Part shown: positions 43,074 to 53,861 of the stretch, one piece after another | Layout of the letters: every line of letters begins with the position of its first letter | How positions within the stretch are numbered: position 1 is the stretch's first letter | Assembly (NCBI RefSeq): GCF_016735675.1 | Contig: NZ_JAERSG010000001.1 | Span: 310,001-374,000, forward strand | Origin: Nocardioides baculatus | GTDB lineage: Bacteria; Actinomycetota; Actinomycetes; Propionibacteriales; Nocardioidaceae | DNA length: 64,000 nt | Direction: 5' to 3' | Made by a program: the position numbers and the translations under genes | The notes under the pieces: generated by a model | What the model was told of the DNA's origin: nothing | Database searches by the model: none | What the model saw: the letters and a program-made list of their open reading frames with translations, nothing else

Positions 43074-43922
43074 ATGATCATCGTCACCGGCGCCACGGGC
43101 GCACTCAACGGCGCGACCGTCGACCACCTGCTCCAGCACGTTCCCCCCAGCGAGATCGTCGTGGTCGCCCGCGACGTCACCAAGGCCGACCGATTCGTCC
43201 GCCTCGGCGTCGAGGTGCGGCAGGGTGACTACGCCGACGCCGCCTCCCTCCCCGCTGCCTACGAAGGCGCGGACCAGCTGCTGCTCGTCTCGTCCAACGA
43301 CCCCGCGGCCGACACCGTGGCACTGCACGGTGACGCGATCCGGGCCGCCGCGTCCGCCGGAGTGGGTCGGATCCTCTACACCAGCCACCAGGCTGCGGCG
43401 CCCGACAACCCGTTCCACCCCGGCGCGGTCCACTTCGCCACCGAGCAGCTCCTCGCGGCCTCCGGCGTGCCGTGGACCTCCCTGCGCAACGGCTTCTACG
43501 CGCACAGCCTGCAGTGGCTGGCCGGGCCCTGGCGTGAGACGGGCACGATCGCAGTGCCCGGCGACGGCCCAGTGTCGTGGACCGCACGCGAGGACGTCGC
43601 TGAGGCAGCCGCCACGATCCTGCTCTCGGACCGGCCCTTCGACGGCCCGACGACCCTGACGGCGCCCGCCGCCCCGACCTTCACCGAGCTCGCCGCGACC
43701 GCGTCAGAGGTCGCCGGCCGCAGCGTCACCTTCACGCCGCTGACCGAGGACGAGTGGCTCGCTGCGCAAGCCGCTGCCGGTGCGCCGGAGCGCATGTCGG
43801 GCTTCCTCCTCGGGTTCTACCGCGCCGCGCAGGCGGGCTACTTCGCCGGCACCGACCCGCTGCTGGGCGAGCTCCTCGGCCGCACGCCCCGGACGGCGGA
43901 GGACGCCCTCGTGTCGGCCTGA
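43074..43922 (+). CDS. NmrA-type NAD(P)-binding oxidoreductase (atypical SDR)
   Basis: A 282-residue atypical SDR. The N-terminus MIIVTGATGALNGATVDHLL has the NmrA-type GxxGxxG-like motif, followed by IVVVARDVTKADRF. The region QLLLVSSNDPAADTVALHGDAIRAAASAGVGRILYTSHQAA is typical of quinone oxidoreductase 2/NmrA relatives; the YxxxK catalytic motif is absent. Members reduce quinones or sense NADP(H). ATG 43074 is preceded by AAGGACG. It is expressed from the promoter at 43011-43040 under probable TetR control, the arrangement of an inducible detoxification gene. Confidence 0.88.
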   Translation: MIIVTGATGALNGATVDHLLQHVPPSEIVVVARDVTKADRFVRLGVEVRQGDYADAASLPAAYEGADQLLLVSSNDPAADTVALHGDAIRAAASAGVGRILYTSHQAAAPDNPFHPGAVHFATEQLLAASGVPWTSLRNGFYAHSLQWLAGPWRETGTIAVPGDGPVSWTAREDVAEAAATILLSDRPFDGPTTLTAPAAPTFTELAATASEVAGRSVTFTPLTEDEWLAAQAAAGAPERMSGFLLGFYRAAQAGYFAGTDPLLGELLGRTPRTAEDALVSA

Positions 43923-44089
43923 CACCCGGCCTCCGAGGACGCCCTCCGGGCCACCTGGTCCTGCCGCGTGCTCGGGTGCCGCGTCCTCCCACGGTCGTAC
44001 GACGACGCCCGGCCTCCGTCCCCGGACCGACGCGAGGTGACTCCCGCGGGCCGACGATCCCGAGGTCGCGAACGACGAGCGTTGACCCC

Positions 44090-44835
<746 letters not shown>

Positions 44836-44836
<1 letters not shown>

Positions 44837-47256
44837 TGCGCGGGGTGCTGCTGGCGTCGCTGCGCCACCACACCAGGAGGTACGTCGCCGCGTCCGTCGC
44901 GGTCGTGATCGGCGTCGCCTTCGTGGTGGTGACCGGCATGCTCACCGGGGCCACGCGGTCCGGGCTCACCGCCGACGTCGGCGCCCCGGTCGTCGGCGTC
45001 GACCACGTCGTGGGCGTCGACGACGCGCGCGACGCGGTCCGGCTGATGGACGGCGCGGCCGAGGACGGCGTGCCCGCGCTGGTCCTGGGCTACGCGATGG
45101 AGCCGGTCTCGCGTGACGGGGTCCAGCTCAGCCGGTCGGCCGACATCGCCGAGGCGTCACTCAGGCCCGGCCTGCAGTGGCAGGAGGTCGAGGACGGGCG
45201 GACGGCCGCCGCGGCCGACGAGGCCGTCGCCGACGTCAACGCCGCGAAGCGCGTCGGCGTCGTCGTGGGCGACGTCCTGCGCATCGGCTCGGGTCGGGCC
45301 GCCACCGAGGTCGAGGTGGTCGGGCTGGTCGACAGCCCGGCGGCGATGGGGGCCGACCTCTACGTCCCCTGGCCCACCCTCGAGCGCTTCCGCGACACCC
45401 TGTGGGCGGACGCGGTCGCGTGGGGCGGGTCGACCGAGGTCGCGGAGCGCCTCGTGCCCGGCGCCTCCGTGCAGGACCGGGACACCTGGGTCGCCGAGCG
45501 GCAGAAGGAGATCTCGCGCGGCGTCGACGTCATCGCCGTCCTGGCGCTGGTCTTCGTCGCCATCGCCTTCTTCGTCGCGGTGCTCGTCATCGCCAACACC
45601 TTCTCGATCCTCTTCGCCCAGCGGATGCGCGAGTTCGCCCTGCTGCGATGCGTCGGGGTCACGCCACGCGAGCTCCGTCGCTCGGTCCGGGTCGAGGCGC
45701 TCGTGGTAGGCGCGACAGCCTCCGCCGTGGGGGTCGCTGTCGGGGCGCTCGGCGGCCTCGGCCTGGTCGCGCTCGTGCGTCTGTGGTTCGACGACATGGG
45801 CGCGGCGGCACTGGACCCGAGGTGGGTCGTCGGCGCCGCCGCGACCGGCGTGCTCGTCACGCTCGCGGCCGCCTGGCTGCCCACCCGACAGGTCACCCGG
45901 GTGCCACCGCTCGCCGCCCTCCGTCCCGACACCGGCCCGGACGTCCGGGCGCGGGCCGGCCGGCTGCGCGTCGCCCTCGCGCTGCTGTGCGTCGGCTCGG
46001 GCAGCGGTCTGCTCGCCCTCGCCGTGACGACGGGGTCGCTCGCATCCGTCGTGGTCATGCTCTCCGGCGGGATGATCGCCTTCGTCGGGGTGCTGCTGCT
46101 CGGACCGTGGCTGGTCCCGGCACTGCTGACCGGTGCGAGTCGCCTCCTCGGGACCGGACCCGTACGCCGCCTCGCCGCCGGCAACGCGGTGCGCAACCCG
46201 CGGCGTACGGCCACCACGGCAGCGTCGCTCCTGGTGGGCGTCACCCTCACCACGGCCATCCTCACCGGCCTGGCGTCGTCGCGGACCGGGCTCGACGAGG
46301 CGATGGACACCGACTACCCGCTCGACGTGACGCTCACCGCCGTGGACGCGCCGCTCGACGACCAGCTCGTCGAGCGCACCGCAGCGGTCGACGGCGTGGC
46401 CGACATCGCGACCCTCGACGGCGTCCTCGCGTCGGTCGACGGCGAGGCGCTCACCGTGGCCGGCGTGGACGGACGCCCCGACGTGGTGCGCGGACCCACC
46501 GACCTCTCGCCGCCCGACGGCACGATCCTGCTGTCCCTCGACGTGGTCGACTCGTGGCCGCGGCGCGTCGCCGACCGGGTCCTCGAGTCCCAGCGGATCG
46601 CCCTGAGGGTCGACGGCCGCGAGCACGTCCTCGACGTGCGACTCGGTCCCGAGTGGGGCCAGGCCGGCCTCGTGTCGGTCGCCACCCTGGCCGAGCTCAC
46701 CGCGGACCCGCGACCCGTGGCGACGTGGGTGCGTGCCACCCCGGGGGCCGACGCGGAGGACCTCGACGGCGACCTCGCGGCACTGGCCGGCAACCAGGCC
46801 GTCCTCGGCGGCGGGTACGGCGACCGCGCGTGGGTCGACCTCCAGGTGGACATCACGACCGGGGCCGTGGTCGGGCTGCTCGGCATCGCCGTGCTGATCG
46901 CGCTCATCGGTATCGGGAACACGCTCGGCCTGTCCGTCCTCGAGCGGAGCCGGGAGAACGCCCTGCTCCGGGCGATGGGCCTGACCCGACGGCAGCTGCG
47001 CCGGGCCATGGCAGTGGAGGGACTGCTGCTCTCGACGGTCGCCACCGTCCTGGGGACGGCGATCGGGCTGGTGTTCGCCTGGGTCGGGGTGCGAGTGATG
47101 ATCAGCCCCGTCGTCGAGGGGGTGACGATGAGGATCCCGGTCGGGCAGCTGGCCGCGATCGCGCTGGTGGCTGCGGTCGCCGGCCTGGCAGCGTGCGTCC
47201 TACCGGCCCGCCGGGCGGCCCGCGTCACCCCGGCCGCCGGGCTGGCGCTGGACTGA
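44836..47256 (+). CDS. FtsX-family ABC permease (double FtsX domain)
   Basis: An 806-residue permease. TM1 is near residues 20-40, followed by an external MacB-type domain to about 235. The first FtsX core (about 235-385: IAVLALVFVAIAFFVAVLVIANTFSILFAQR, EFALLRCVGVTPRELRRS) is followed by a linker with four TMs, a second external domain, and a second FtsX core (about 665-800: GLLGIAVLIALIGIGNTLGLSVLERSRENALLRAMGLTRRQLRR). This 4+4 TM layout is common in actinobacterial efflux systems beside two-component systems. ATG 44836 overlaps the ATPase stop. A strong hairpin follows. Confidence 0.93.
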
Positions 47257-47258
47257 CC

Positions 47259-47306
47259 GCACGACAGGCAGGCCCCGGACCGCGCGGTCCGGGGCCTGCG
47301 TCGTGC
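47259..47306. terminator. Bidirectional terminator after the ABC exporter
   Basis: A long stem: CAGGCCCCGGACCGC (47268-47282) pairs with GCGGTCCGGGGCCTG (47284-47298), extended by GCACGAC (47259-47265) with GTCGTGC (47300-47306). It fills the gap between the permease and the convergent membrane gene and probably stops both. Confidence 0.88.
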
Positions 47307-47311
47307 GCCGG

Positions 47312-47932
47312 TCAGTCGGTCTTACGAGCGACCAGCACGCCGAGCACGGCGTAGCCCACCACGAGGTGCAGGCAGGCCACGACGTTCGCAGCGGACTCGC
47401 CGAAGATGCCCAGGGTCGGGATGGTGACGACCGCCCAGCTCTCGGCGACCATCGGCCACCAGCGCGAGGCGCCCTTCCACCGGCCCGCGACGGCGATCCG
47501 GATGCCGATGAAGAACATGCCCATCATCGAGAGGGGCCAGAAGGCGTCGAGCGCCGCCCAGCCAGGCTGGCTCAGGTCGGAGACCTGGATGGCGTCGACG
47601 AAGGTCGAACCGATGGCGAGCGCCACGGCAGCGGCCTCGACGCGCAGCACGCCTCGAGCGAGCCGGCCCTCGCCGAGCGCCCGGGTGCGCCACAGGGTGC
47701 GGAGCAGGAAGAAGAGGCCGATCTGGAAGAGGCCTGCGCCCAGGCTCTGGATGACGAGGCCGGCGGTGTCGTCCGGGTTGAGACCCGTGAAGGCCATGGA
47801 GGCCGACCAGGCGAGGGCGCCGGCGGTGAGGACCCGGCCGTGGACGGCGTACGGGTGGCGGGGGCTGGAGCCCGTCGGAGCCGGGGTGCCGACGTCGGAG
47901 CGGGCGGGAGCGGGAGAGTGCTGGATCGTCAC
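47312..47932 (-). CDS. Hypothetical membrane protein
   Basis: A 206-residue protein with about five TM helices after a soluble N-terminus of about 30 residues (VTIQHSPAPARSDVGTPAPTG). Helices include LTAGALAWSASMAF, LVIQSLGAGLFQIGLFFLLRTLW, and VVACLHLVVGYAVLGVLVA at the C-terminus. I recognise no family. GTG 47932 has CAGGAG 8-13 nt upstream, which fixes the start. It lies divergent from the large sensor kinase and convergent with the ABC exporter, so it may belong to that system's regulon, but this is only positional. Confidence 0.75.
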   Translation of the reverse strand: MTIQHSPAPARSDVGTPAPTGSSPRHPYAVHGRVLTAGALAWSASMAFTGLNPDDTAGLVIQSLGAGLFQIGLFFLLRTLWRTRALGEGRLARGVLRVEAAAVALAIGSTFVDAIQVSDLSQPGWAALDAFWPLSMMGMFFIGIRIAVAGRWKGASRWWPMVAESWAVVTIPTLGIFGESAANVVACLHLVVGYAVLGVLVARKTD

Positions 47933-48113
47933 GATGGTGACTCCTGTCAGGTGTGGTGTGGGAGCCGCGGTCTGCGGCACACCGGAAGGCTCGCCGTCCC
48001 GACGCCCCGGCCCACAGGGAGCGCCGTCCCGACCCCGGTCCCCTCGTCCGGTCCCGTCACGGAGGGACCTCGGTCCCGGGACGGCGGGACACCCGCGCAG
48101 TGATACTGCTCGC

Positions 48114-50135
48114 GTGAGCAGAGTCCTCGAGCCCGTCGGCGTCGCCGTCGTGTCGCTGCTCGCGGTCGCTGCCTCCGTCTGGCTGGACCTGTCGACGACG
48201 GCCGAGGAGCGCGCTGCCGCCTTCACCGAACCGGCCACCGCCACCGCTCTGCCGGGTCTGCTCCTGGCCGCCGCGTCCGTCGCGGTGCTGCTCGCGCTCC
48301 CCTTGCACGCGGTGGGCCGGCTGCTCGGCGCCGTGGCCGTCGTGTGGACCGTCGACGGTGCCCTCTACGGCTGGGCGCCCTACTCCCTCGCGCACGACCT
48401 GCCCGGCTCCGATGTGGCGTACTGGTTCATCGCTCGCCTCGGCGCCTTCCTCCTCACCGGCCTGGTCGGGCTCCTGCTGCTCTACCCGACCGGCCGGTTG
48501 CTGCCCGGTCGGTGGCGGCGGGTCGCGGTGACCGTGCTGGTGGCGTCGGCGGCGCTCCCGGTGATGCTGCTGCTCGCGCCGGACTCCGTCGTCTTCTCGG
48601 CCGGCGAACCCGTGGGCTCGACCGAGCTGGTGTCGCTGCCGCTCTCCGACGACGCGTTCACGGTCGTGCTGCGCGTCGCGCAGGTGCTGACCTTCGGGGC
48701 GATCGTGGGCGCGGTCGCGCTGGTGTGGACGCGCCACCGGCAGGCGGGGGCGCACGAGCGTACGCAGCTCCGGTGGCTGCTGTGGGCCGGGATCATGTGC
48801 GTGCTGATGGTCGTCGCCGCCGGCACGCTGTCGCTGGGCGGCATCGTCACCACGATCCTGCTCGACCTCGCCGTTGCTGCCCTCGCCGTCTCGGTCGCGA
48901 TCGGCCTGCTCCGGCCGGGTCTCGGCGACGTCGACGCGCTGGTGGCGTGGACGCTGACGACCGCGGTCGTCGCGGCCGTCGTGGTCGCCGTCGACCTCGC
49001 GGTCATCGCTGCTGGGACCCGGATGCTGGGCGAGCGCCTCGACGAGCGTGACGTGACACTGGTCGTGCTGGTCGTCGCCGTCGTCGTCTACGGCCCGCTT
49101 CGCGCCTGGCTCGGGGGTCTCGTCCGCCGGCTCCTGCTGGGCCGACGCGGCGACCGGTACGGCGCGGTGTCGGCGCTCGCCGCACGGCTCGAGACGACCG
49201 GGTCGGTCGACGAGGCCCTCCCGGCGCTGGCCGGCGCCGTCGCCGAGACCTTCAAGGTCGGGCACGTCCGCGTCGACGTCCTCACCCCCGACGGCGGTCT
49301 GCTGTCGGCCACCCACGGCAGTGCGCCCGCGGAGGTGCAGGAGATCGACATCGCCTACCAAAGCGAGCACGTCGGCCGGCTCGTGCTGCCGGTGCAGGGC
49401 TTCCGCTCGATGCTGTCCCACCGCGACCAGGGGCTGCTCGTCGACCTCGTCCGGCAGGCCGCCGTCGCGATCCGGGCGCGGCTGCTGGCGAGCGAGCTCC
49501 AGGAGAGCCGCGAGCGCCTGGTGATCGGCCGCGAGGACGACCGTCGCCGGATCCGTCGGGACCTGCACGACGGGCTCGGTCCGGTCCTCGGCGGTGTCGC
49601 GCTGCGGCTGCAGGCCGCGGGCAACGCCATCGAGTCCGACCCCTCACGCGCCCGCGAGCTCGTCGGGCTGGCCCGGACGGAGGTCAGTGACGCCCTGGAC
49701 GACGTACGCCGCCTCGTGCACGACCTGCGTCCACCGGCCCTCGACGACCTCGGACTCGAGGCGGCCGTCCGCCAGCAGGCGGAGCGGGTGCGCTCGGAGG
49801 TGGACGTGACCGTCACCGCCGTCGGCGCCGCGGGCCTCCCGGCCGCCGTCGAGGTCGCTGCCTACCGCATCGTGTCCGAGTCGCTCGCCAACGCGGTCAA
49901 GCACGCCGGCGCCGGTGCGGTCGACGTACGCCTCGACGCGGGGGCGACCGCGCTCACCGTCACGGTGGCCGACGACGGCAGAGGCATCGGCCCGGACGTC
50001 ACCGCGGGCGTCGGCCTGCTGTCGCTGCGCGAGCGTGCCGAGGAGCTCGGCGGCCGGTGCGAGGTCGTGTGTCCCGACGGTGGGGGTACGACCGTCCGCG
50101 CGGTGCTGCCCTACGGGGAGAGGATGCCGGGATGA
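48114..50135 (+). CDS. Large membrane sensor histidine kinase (NarL type)
   Basis: A 673-residue kinase. Residues 1-340 form an N-terminal membrane domain of about nine TM helices, followed by a GAF-like region (about 345-450: AALARLETTGSVDEALPALAGAVAETFKVG and following). The HisKA_3 box is DRRRIRRDLHDGLGPVLGGVALRLQA (about 478-503). The ATPase domain has SESLANAVKHAGAGA, VADDGRGIGPD and GLLSLRERAEELGG. A GATACT -10-like hexamer at 48102-48107 lies 6 nt before GTG 48114, so the message is probably leaderless. The response regulator overlaps by ATGA. Confidence 0.92.
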   Translation: MSRVLEPVGVAVVSLLAVAASVWLDLSTTAEERAAAFTEPATATALPGLLLAAASVAVLLALPLHAVGRLLGAVAVVWTVDGALYGWAPYSLAHDLPGSDVAYWFIARLGAFLLTGLVGLLLLYPTGRLLPGRWRRVAVTVLVASAALPVMLLLAPDSVVFSAGEPVGSTELVSLPLSDDAFTVVLRVAQVLTFGAIVGAVALVWTRHRQAGAHERTQLRWLLWAGIMCVLMVVAAGTLSLGGIVTTILLDLAVAALAVSVAIGLLRPGLGDVDALVAWTLTTAVVAAVVVAVDLAVIAAGTRMLGERLDERDVTLVVLVVAVVVYGPLRAWLGGLVRRLLLGRRGDRYGAVSALAARLETTGSVDEALPALAGAVAETFKVGHVRVDVLTPDGGLLSATHGSAPAEVQEIDIAYQSEHVGRLVLPVQGFRSMLSHRDQGLLVDLVRQAAVAIRARLLASELQESRERLVIGREDDRRRIRRDLHDGLGPVLGGVALRLQAAGNAIESDPSRARELVGLARTEVSDALDDVRRLVHDLRPPALDDLGLEAAVRQQAERVRSEVDVTVTAVGAAGLPAAVEVAAYRIVSESLANAVKHAGAGAVDVRLDAGATALTVTVADDGRGIGPDVTAGVGLLSLRERAEELGGRCEVVCPDGGGTTVRAVLPYGERMPG

Positions 50136-50806
50136 CGGATCCGATCCGGCTGCTGATCGCCGACGACCACCCGGTCTTCCGCGACGGTCTGGCCTCGCTG
50201 CTCGACCCCCTGCCCGAGATCGAGGTCGTCGCCCGCGCGTCCGACGGCGCCGAGGCGGTCGCGATGGTCGAGGAGCACCGGCCCGACGTGGTGATCATGG
50301 ACGTGCAGATGCCGGTGATGAACGGCATCGACGCCACCCGCGCGGTCGTGGCGGCCCACCCGGGCACGGGCGTGCTGGTCCTGACGATGGGCGAGGACGA
50401 CGGGACGGTCCTGTCGGCCCTGCGCGCCGGCGCCCGCGGCTACCTCCGCAAGGGCGCCGAGCAGGACGAGATCGTCCGCGCGGTCTCGACGGTGCACGGC
50501 GGCGGTGTGGTCTTCGGCGCCTCGCTGGCCGCGCGGATCTCCGAGGTGCTGGCGCCTGCGACCCGGCCGGACCGACCGTTCCCCGAGCTCACCGAGCGGG
50601 AGACCGAGATCCTCGACCTCATCGCAGCGGGGCGCAACAACGGTCAGATCGCGCAGACGCTGTTCCTCTCCCCCAAGACGATCCGCAACAACATCACCAG
50701 CATCCTCGCCAAGCTCCAGGCCACCGACCGCGCCGACGTGATCATCCGGGCACGCGACGCCGGGCTGGGTCGAGACGGTGGCGACGCGGGCGTCCGCGAC
50801 CACTAG
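50132..50806 (+). CDS. NarL/LuxR-family response regulator
   Basis: A 224-residue regulator. Receiver domain: ADDHPVF acidic pair, phospho-Asp in VVIMDVQMPVMNG (about residue 56), Thr in VLTMGEDDG, Lys in YLRKGAEQDEI. The HTH is LTERETEILDLIAAGRNNGQIAQTLFLSPKTIRNNITSIL (about 150-189). The ATG at 50132 overlaps the kinase stop. With the kinase it forms the second NarL-type system in the window. The ABC exporter 3 kb upstream is a possible target, but no site was identified. Confidence 0.95.
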   Translation: MTDPIRLLIADDHPVFRDGLASLLDPLPEIEVVARASDGAEAVAMVEEHRPDVVIMDVQMPVMNGIDATRAVVAAHPGTGVLVLTMGEDDGTVLSALRAGARGYLRKGAEQDEIVRAVSTVHGGGVVFGASLAARISEVLAPATRPDRPFPELTERETEILDLIAAGRNNGQIAQTLFLSPKTIRNNITSILAKLQATDRADVIIRARDAGLGRDGGDAGVRDH

Positions 50807-50815
50807 ATTCCGGGG

Positions 50816-51214
50816 ATGGAGCGCAGCGAGGCGGCCGAGAGCCGTGAAACGAGCAACGGGCTGGACCCGTTCGAGAAGTTCGTCGAGGTCTCGACGAAGC
50901 TGATCAGCAGGGCGCCCTTCTTCGCGGTGGTGGTGGCGATCGTCGTCCTCTGGGGAGCGAGCTACCCGCTCTGGAAGAGCACCACCAAGTGGGAGCTGGC
51001 CATCCACACCTTCGGCGGCGTGCTGTCCCTGCTGCTGCTCGTCCTCCTCGAGAACGCCGGGCGCCGCAACACCGAGGCCCAGCAGGAGAAGCTCAACGTG
51101 ATCGCCGAGGCGCTCGCCGCGCTCATGGAGTCACAGCTCACCGACGACAGCCACGAGCTGCGCGAGGCGATCGACGACCTCCGCGAGGCCGTCGGCCTCG
51201 AGGAACGTCACTGA
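50816..51214 (+). CDS. Low-affinity iron permease family protein (PF04120)
   Basis: A 132-residue protein with two TM helices (about residues 32-55 and 66-84). The core APFFAVVVAIVVLWGASYPLW with the following STTKWELAIHTFGGVLSLLLLVLLENAGRRNTEAQQEKLNVI is typical of the bacterial 'low affinity iron permease' family. The family name comes from yeast Fet4-like proteins; iron transport by these small bacterial members has not been shown to my knowledge. A coiled-coil tail with acidic residues follows. It starts 9 nt after the response regulator. Its end overlaps the convergent LLM gene by 7 nt. Confidence 0.85.
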   Translation: MERSEAAESRETSNGLDPFEKFVEVSTKLISRAPFFAVVVAIVVLWGASYPLWKSTTKWELAIHTFGGVLSLLLLVLLENAGRRNTEAQQEKLNVIAEALAALMESQLTDDSHELREAIDDLREAVGLEERH

Positions 51215-52242
51215 ACCAGCAGGCGGAGCGTCTCCTCGCGGGCCGGTGACGTGGTCGCGTCGGTGCCGGCCGACGCGCCGGCCACCGGGTGCACCATCAC
51301 CTCGTCGACGTCGTGCTCCGCGGCGAGCTTCTCGAGCTGCTCGCGCGCCTGGTCGGGCGAGCCGACGATCCACTTCCTCGACATCGCCTCACCGAAGGCC
51401 CGCTGGTCGGGCGTCATCTCGACCGCCTCGGCCTCCTCGACGGTCCGCTGCGGGTGGAGCGGGGCACCGGTGCGCAGTGCGATCATCTGCTGCACGTTGG
51501 GCAGCGCCCGGCGACGCGCCTCCTCCTCGGTCTCCGCGACGACGGCGTTGACGGTGAGGAAGGTGCGCGGCTCGGGGTGCTCCGGCGACGGGCGGTACGA
51601 CGACCGGTACAGGTCGAGCGCGGTGCCGGTCCCCTCACCCGAGAAGTGGTGCGCGAAGACGTACGGCAGGCCCTTCTCGGCGGCCAGCCGCGCGGAGTAG
51701 TCGGACGAGCCGAGCAGCCAGATGTCGGCGACCGAGCGGGCCGCTGGGGTCGCGCGCAACGGCTGGCGCCGCGGGCCGACCTGGAGCTCGACGCCCTCGG
51801 TCGACATCAGCGTGCGGATGTCCTCGACGTACTCCGGGAACTTGCTCACCGCGTCGTCGGCCGACTCGGCGCTGCCGCCGCGGAGGACGTACCTCGTCAG
51901 CGGGTCGGTGCCGGGCGCGCGGCCGATGCCGAGGTCGATGCGGCCGGGGAACGCCGCCTCCAGCAGGGCGAACTGCTCGGCGACCACCAGCGGCGCGTGG
52001 TTGGGCAGCATCACGCCGCCCGACCCGACCTTGATCCGCTGCGTCGCCGCGGCGAGCATCGCGATGATCACCGGCGGGTTCGTGGATGCGACGGCCGGCA
52101 TGTTGTGGTGCTCGGCCACCCAGTAGCGGGTGTAGCCCAGCTCGTCGGCGGTCTGCGCCAGACGCCGTGATGCGGCGAGGGCGTCGCCGGTGGTCTGGTC
52201 GCTGCGGACGGTCACGAGGTCGAGCACGGAGAGGGCAGTCAC
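51208..52242 (-). CDS. LLM-class flavin-dependent oxidoreductase
   Basis: A 344-residue luciferase-like TIM-barrel enzyme using FMNH2 or F420. It begins ALSVLDLVTVRSDQTTGDAL and has the group's YWVAEHHNMPAVAST (about 40-54), VGSGGVMLPNHAPLVVAEQFALLEAAFPGRIDLGIGRAPGTD (about 76-117), and WLLGSSDYSARLAAEKGLPYVFAHHFS. These match the LuxA-like 'alkanal monooxygenase-like' family (E. coli YhbW type), which differs from the SsuD and NtaA groups further along. The GTG at 52242 fits the family start but lacks a clear ribosome site. Substrate unknown. Confidence 0.92.
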   Translation of the reverse strand: MTALSVLDLVTVRSDQTTGDALAASRRLAQTADELGYTRYWVAEHHNMPAVASTNPPVIIAMLAAATQRIKVGSGGVMLPNHAPLVVAEQFALLEAAFPGRIDLGIGRAPGTDPLTRYVLRGGSAESADDAVSKFPEYVEDIRTLMSTEGVELQVGPRRQPLRATPAARSVADIWLLGSSDYSARLAAEKGLPYVFAHHFSGEGTGTALDLYRSSYRPSPEHPEPRTFLTVNAVVAETEEEARRRALPNVQQMIALRTGAPLHPQRTVEEAEAVEMTPDQRAFGEAMSRKWIVGSPDQAREQLEKLAAEHDVDEVMVHPVAGASAGTDATTSPAREETLRLLVQ

Positions 52243-52333
52243 TGTCGGTGCAGCGCCCGCGGACGCCGTCCTATTCCGCCCTCTTCCGCAAGCGATTGAC
52301 CTCACGTGCACCTGAGGTCCTACCGTCGGCACA

Positions 52334-53722
52334 GTGAGCACCGCCATGGACACCGAGCCGCGCGAGCGGATCCTGTCGCCGGCCTACGCCGCGACCACGA
52401 TCGCGATGTTCGCGCTCATCGCCTTCGCCGCCTTCGAGGCGATGGCCGTCGCCACCGTCATGCCGACCGTCGCCCGCGACCTCGACGGCCTCGACCTCTT
52501 CGCGCTGGCCTTCGCCGCCCCGCTGGCGAGCGGCGTGGTCGGCATGGTCGCGGCCGGGATGTGGAGCGACCGCACCGGCCCCGTCGTGCCCCTGCTCGCG
52601 TCGATGGCGCTGTTCTCCGTCGGGCTCCTCGTCTGCGGGTTGGCGCCGAACATGGAGGTGCTGCTCGTCGGGCGCGTGCTCCAGGGACTGGGCGGTGGCG
52701 CGCTGACGGTCGGGTTGTACGTCATGGTCGGGCTCTGCTTCCCGGCCCACCTGCGGCCCGCGGTCTTCGCGTCCTTCGCGGCCGCGTGGGTGCTGCCGTC
52801 GCTCTTCGGCCCGGGGCTCGCCGCGCTCGTCGCCGACGTGTGGAGCTGGCGCTGGGTCTTCCTCGGCACGGTCGTGTTCGTCGCGATCGCGCTGGTCCTG
52901 CTGGCACCCGCGCTGCGCGGGCTCGAGCCGCACACCGAGGGCGTGACGACACCGGCGTCGCGGTTGTGGTGGGCCGTGCTCGGGGCTGTCGCGGTGCTCG
53001 TCCTCGAGCTGCTCGGCTCGGCTGTCGGCGTGACGGCTCTTGGTGCCGTGGCCGCACTCGTCGCGGTCTGGCTCTCGCTGGGCCGGCTGCTGCCCGCCGG
53101 CACCCGCACGCTGCGTCGTGGCCTGCCGTCGGTGATCGCGACCCGCGGGCTCCTCGCGGCGACGTTCTTCTGCGCCGAGGCCTACATCGTCTACGTCCTC
53201 CAGGACCACTGGTCGCTCAGCCCCGGCCGGGCCGGCATCGCGCTCACCTGCGTCGGCGTGACGTGGGCGACCGCGAGCCAGGTGCAGTCGCGGCTCGGCA
53301 GCCGGGTCTCGCACACCCGGGCGATGGTCGTCGGCACCTGCCTGGTGCTGACCGGCCTCACCGCCCTCGCGGCGTCGGTGCTGCTCCACGACGCGGGACA
53401 CGGGCCGTCCGCCGTGCTGCCGGCGGCGTCGTACGTCCTCGCGGGGGCGGGCATGGGCTTCGCCTACCCGCGCACCGGGGTGGCGATGCTGGAGGTGTCG
53501 ACCGACCGCGACCGGGGCTTCAACTCCTCGGCGTTGACGGTCGCCGACTCGCTCGGCGCCGCGCTCGCGCTCTCGATCGCGGGGTCGGCCTTCGCCGCCG
53601 CCGAGCGCGGGTCCGTCGACCCGTTCCTGACGGTCTTCGTCTTCGCGGCCGCGGCCGCCGTGCTCGGCGTGGTGGCGGCCTCGCGCAGCCGGGCGACCAC
53701 CCCCACCCCACCCACCACCTAG
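52334..53722 (+). CDS. MFS transporter, DHA-type exporter
   Basis: A 462-residue carrier with about 14 hydrophobic segments. TM1 begins YAATTIAMFALIAFAAFEAMAVATVMPTVARDL, the motif D1-like start of DHA2 drug:H+ antiporters. The motif A loop GMWSDRTGP lies between TM2 and TM3, and LVGRVLQGLGGGALTVGLYVMV is motif B with its Arg. Candidates include drug or metabolite efflux. Start GTG 52334 (ATG 52346 is an alternative). The gap to the divergent LLM gene is 91 bp. The TAG stop is formed by the palindromic element at 53717. Confidence 0.92.
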   Translation: MSTAMDTEPRERILSPAYAATTIAMFALIAFAAFEAMAVATVMPTVARDLDGLDLFALAFAAPLASGVVGMVAAGMWSDRTGPVVPLLASMALFSVGLLVCGLAPNMEVLLVGRVLQGLGGGALTVGLYVMVGLCFPAHLRPAVFASFAAAWVLPSLFGPGLAALVADVWSWRWVFLGTVVFVAIALVLLAPALRGLEPHTEGVTTPASRLWWAVLGAVAVLVLELLGSAVGVTALGAVAALVAVWLSLGRLLPAGTRTLRRGLPSVIATRGLLAATFFCAEAYIVYVLQDHWSLSPGRAGIALTCVGVTWATASQVQSRLGSRVSHTRAMVVGTCLVLTGLTALAASVLLHDAGHGPSAVLPAASYVLAGAGMGFAYPRTGVAMLEVSTDRDRGFNSSALTVADSLGAALALSIAGSAFAAAERGSVDPFLTVFVFAAAAAVLGVVAASRSRATTPTPPTT

Positions 53723-53773
53723 GGACGAACTGGGTGGAAACCGGCCCCTCGACCTACCAGATCGTCCCTAGGT
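53717..53773. repeat. CCTAGGGACGA palindromic element
   Basis: Arms ACCTAGGGACGA (53717-53728) and TCGTCCCTAGGT (53762-53773) are perfect inverses, extended by CTGGGTGG / CTACCAG with mismatches. The left arm supplies the TAG stop of the MFS gene. One arm of the same type occurs at 24931-24950 (CCAGATCGTCCCTG). Confidence 0.82.
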
Positions 53774-53788
53774 ACCCGGACAGCAGAA

Positions 53789-53824
53789 GTCCGGCCGACC
53801 CACGGGGGAGAGGGCCGACCGGAC
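53789..53824. terminator. Hairpin between MFS and OYE genes
   Basis: Stem GTCCGGCCGACCC (53789-53801) with GGGCCGACCGGAC (53812-53824), two mismatches and a 10-nt loop. It is placed between two convergent genes and is followed on the plus strand by a short T-run. It probably terminates both directions together with the palindrome before it. Confidence 0.65.
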
Positions 53825-53861
53825 GTTTCTGGGTGAGCGCGAGGCTCAGGGGCTCAGCAGG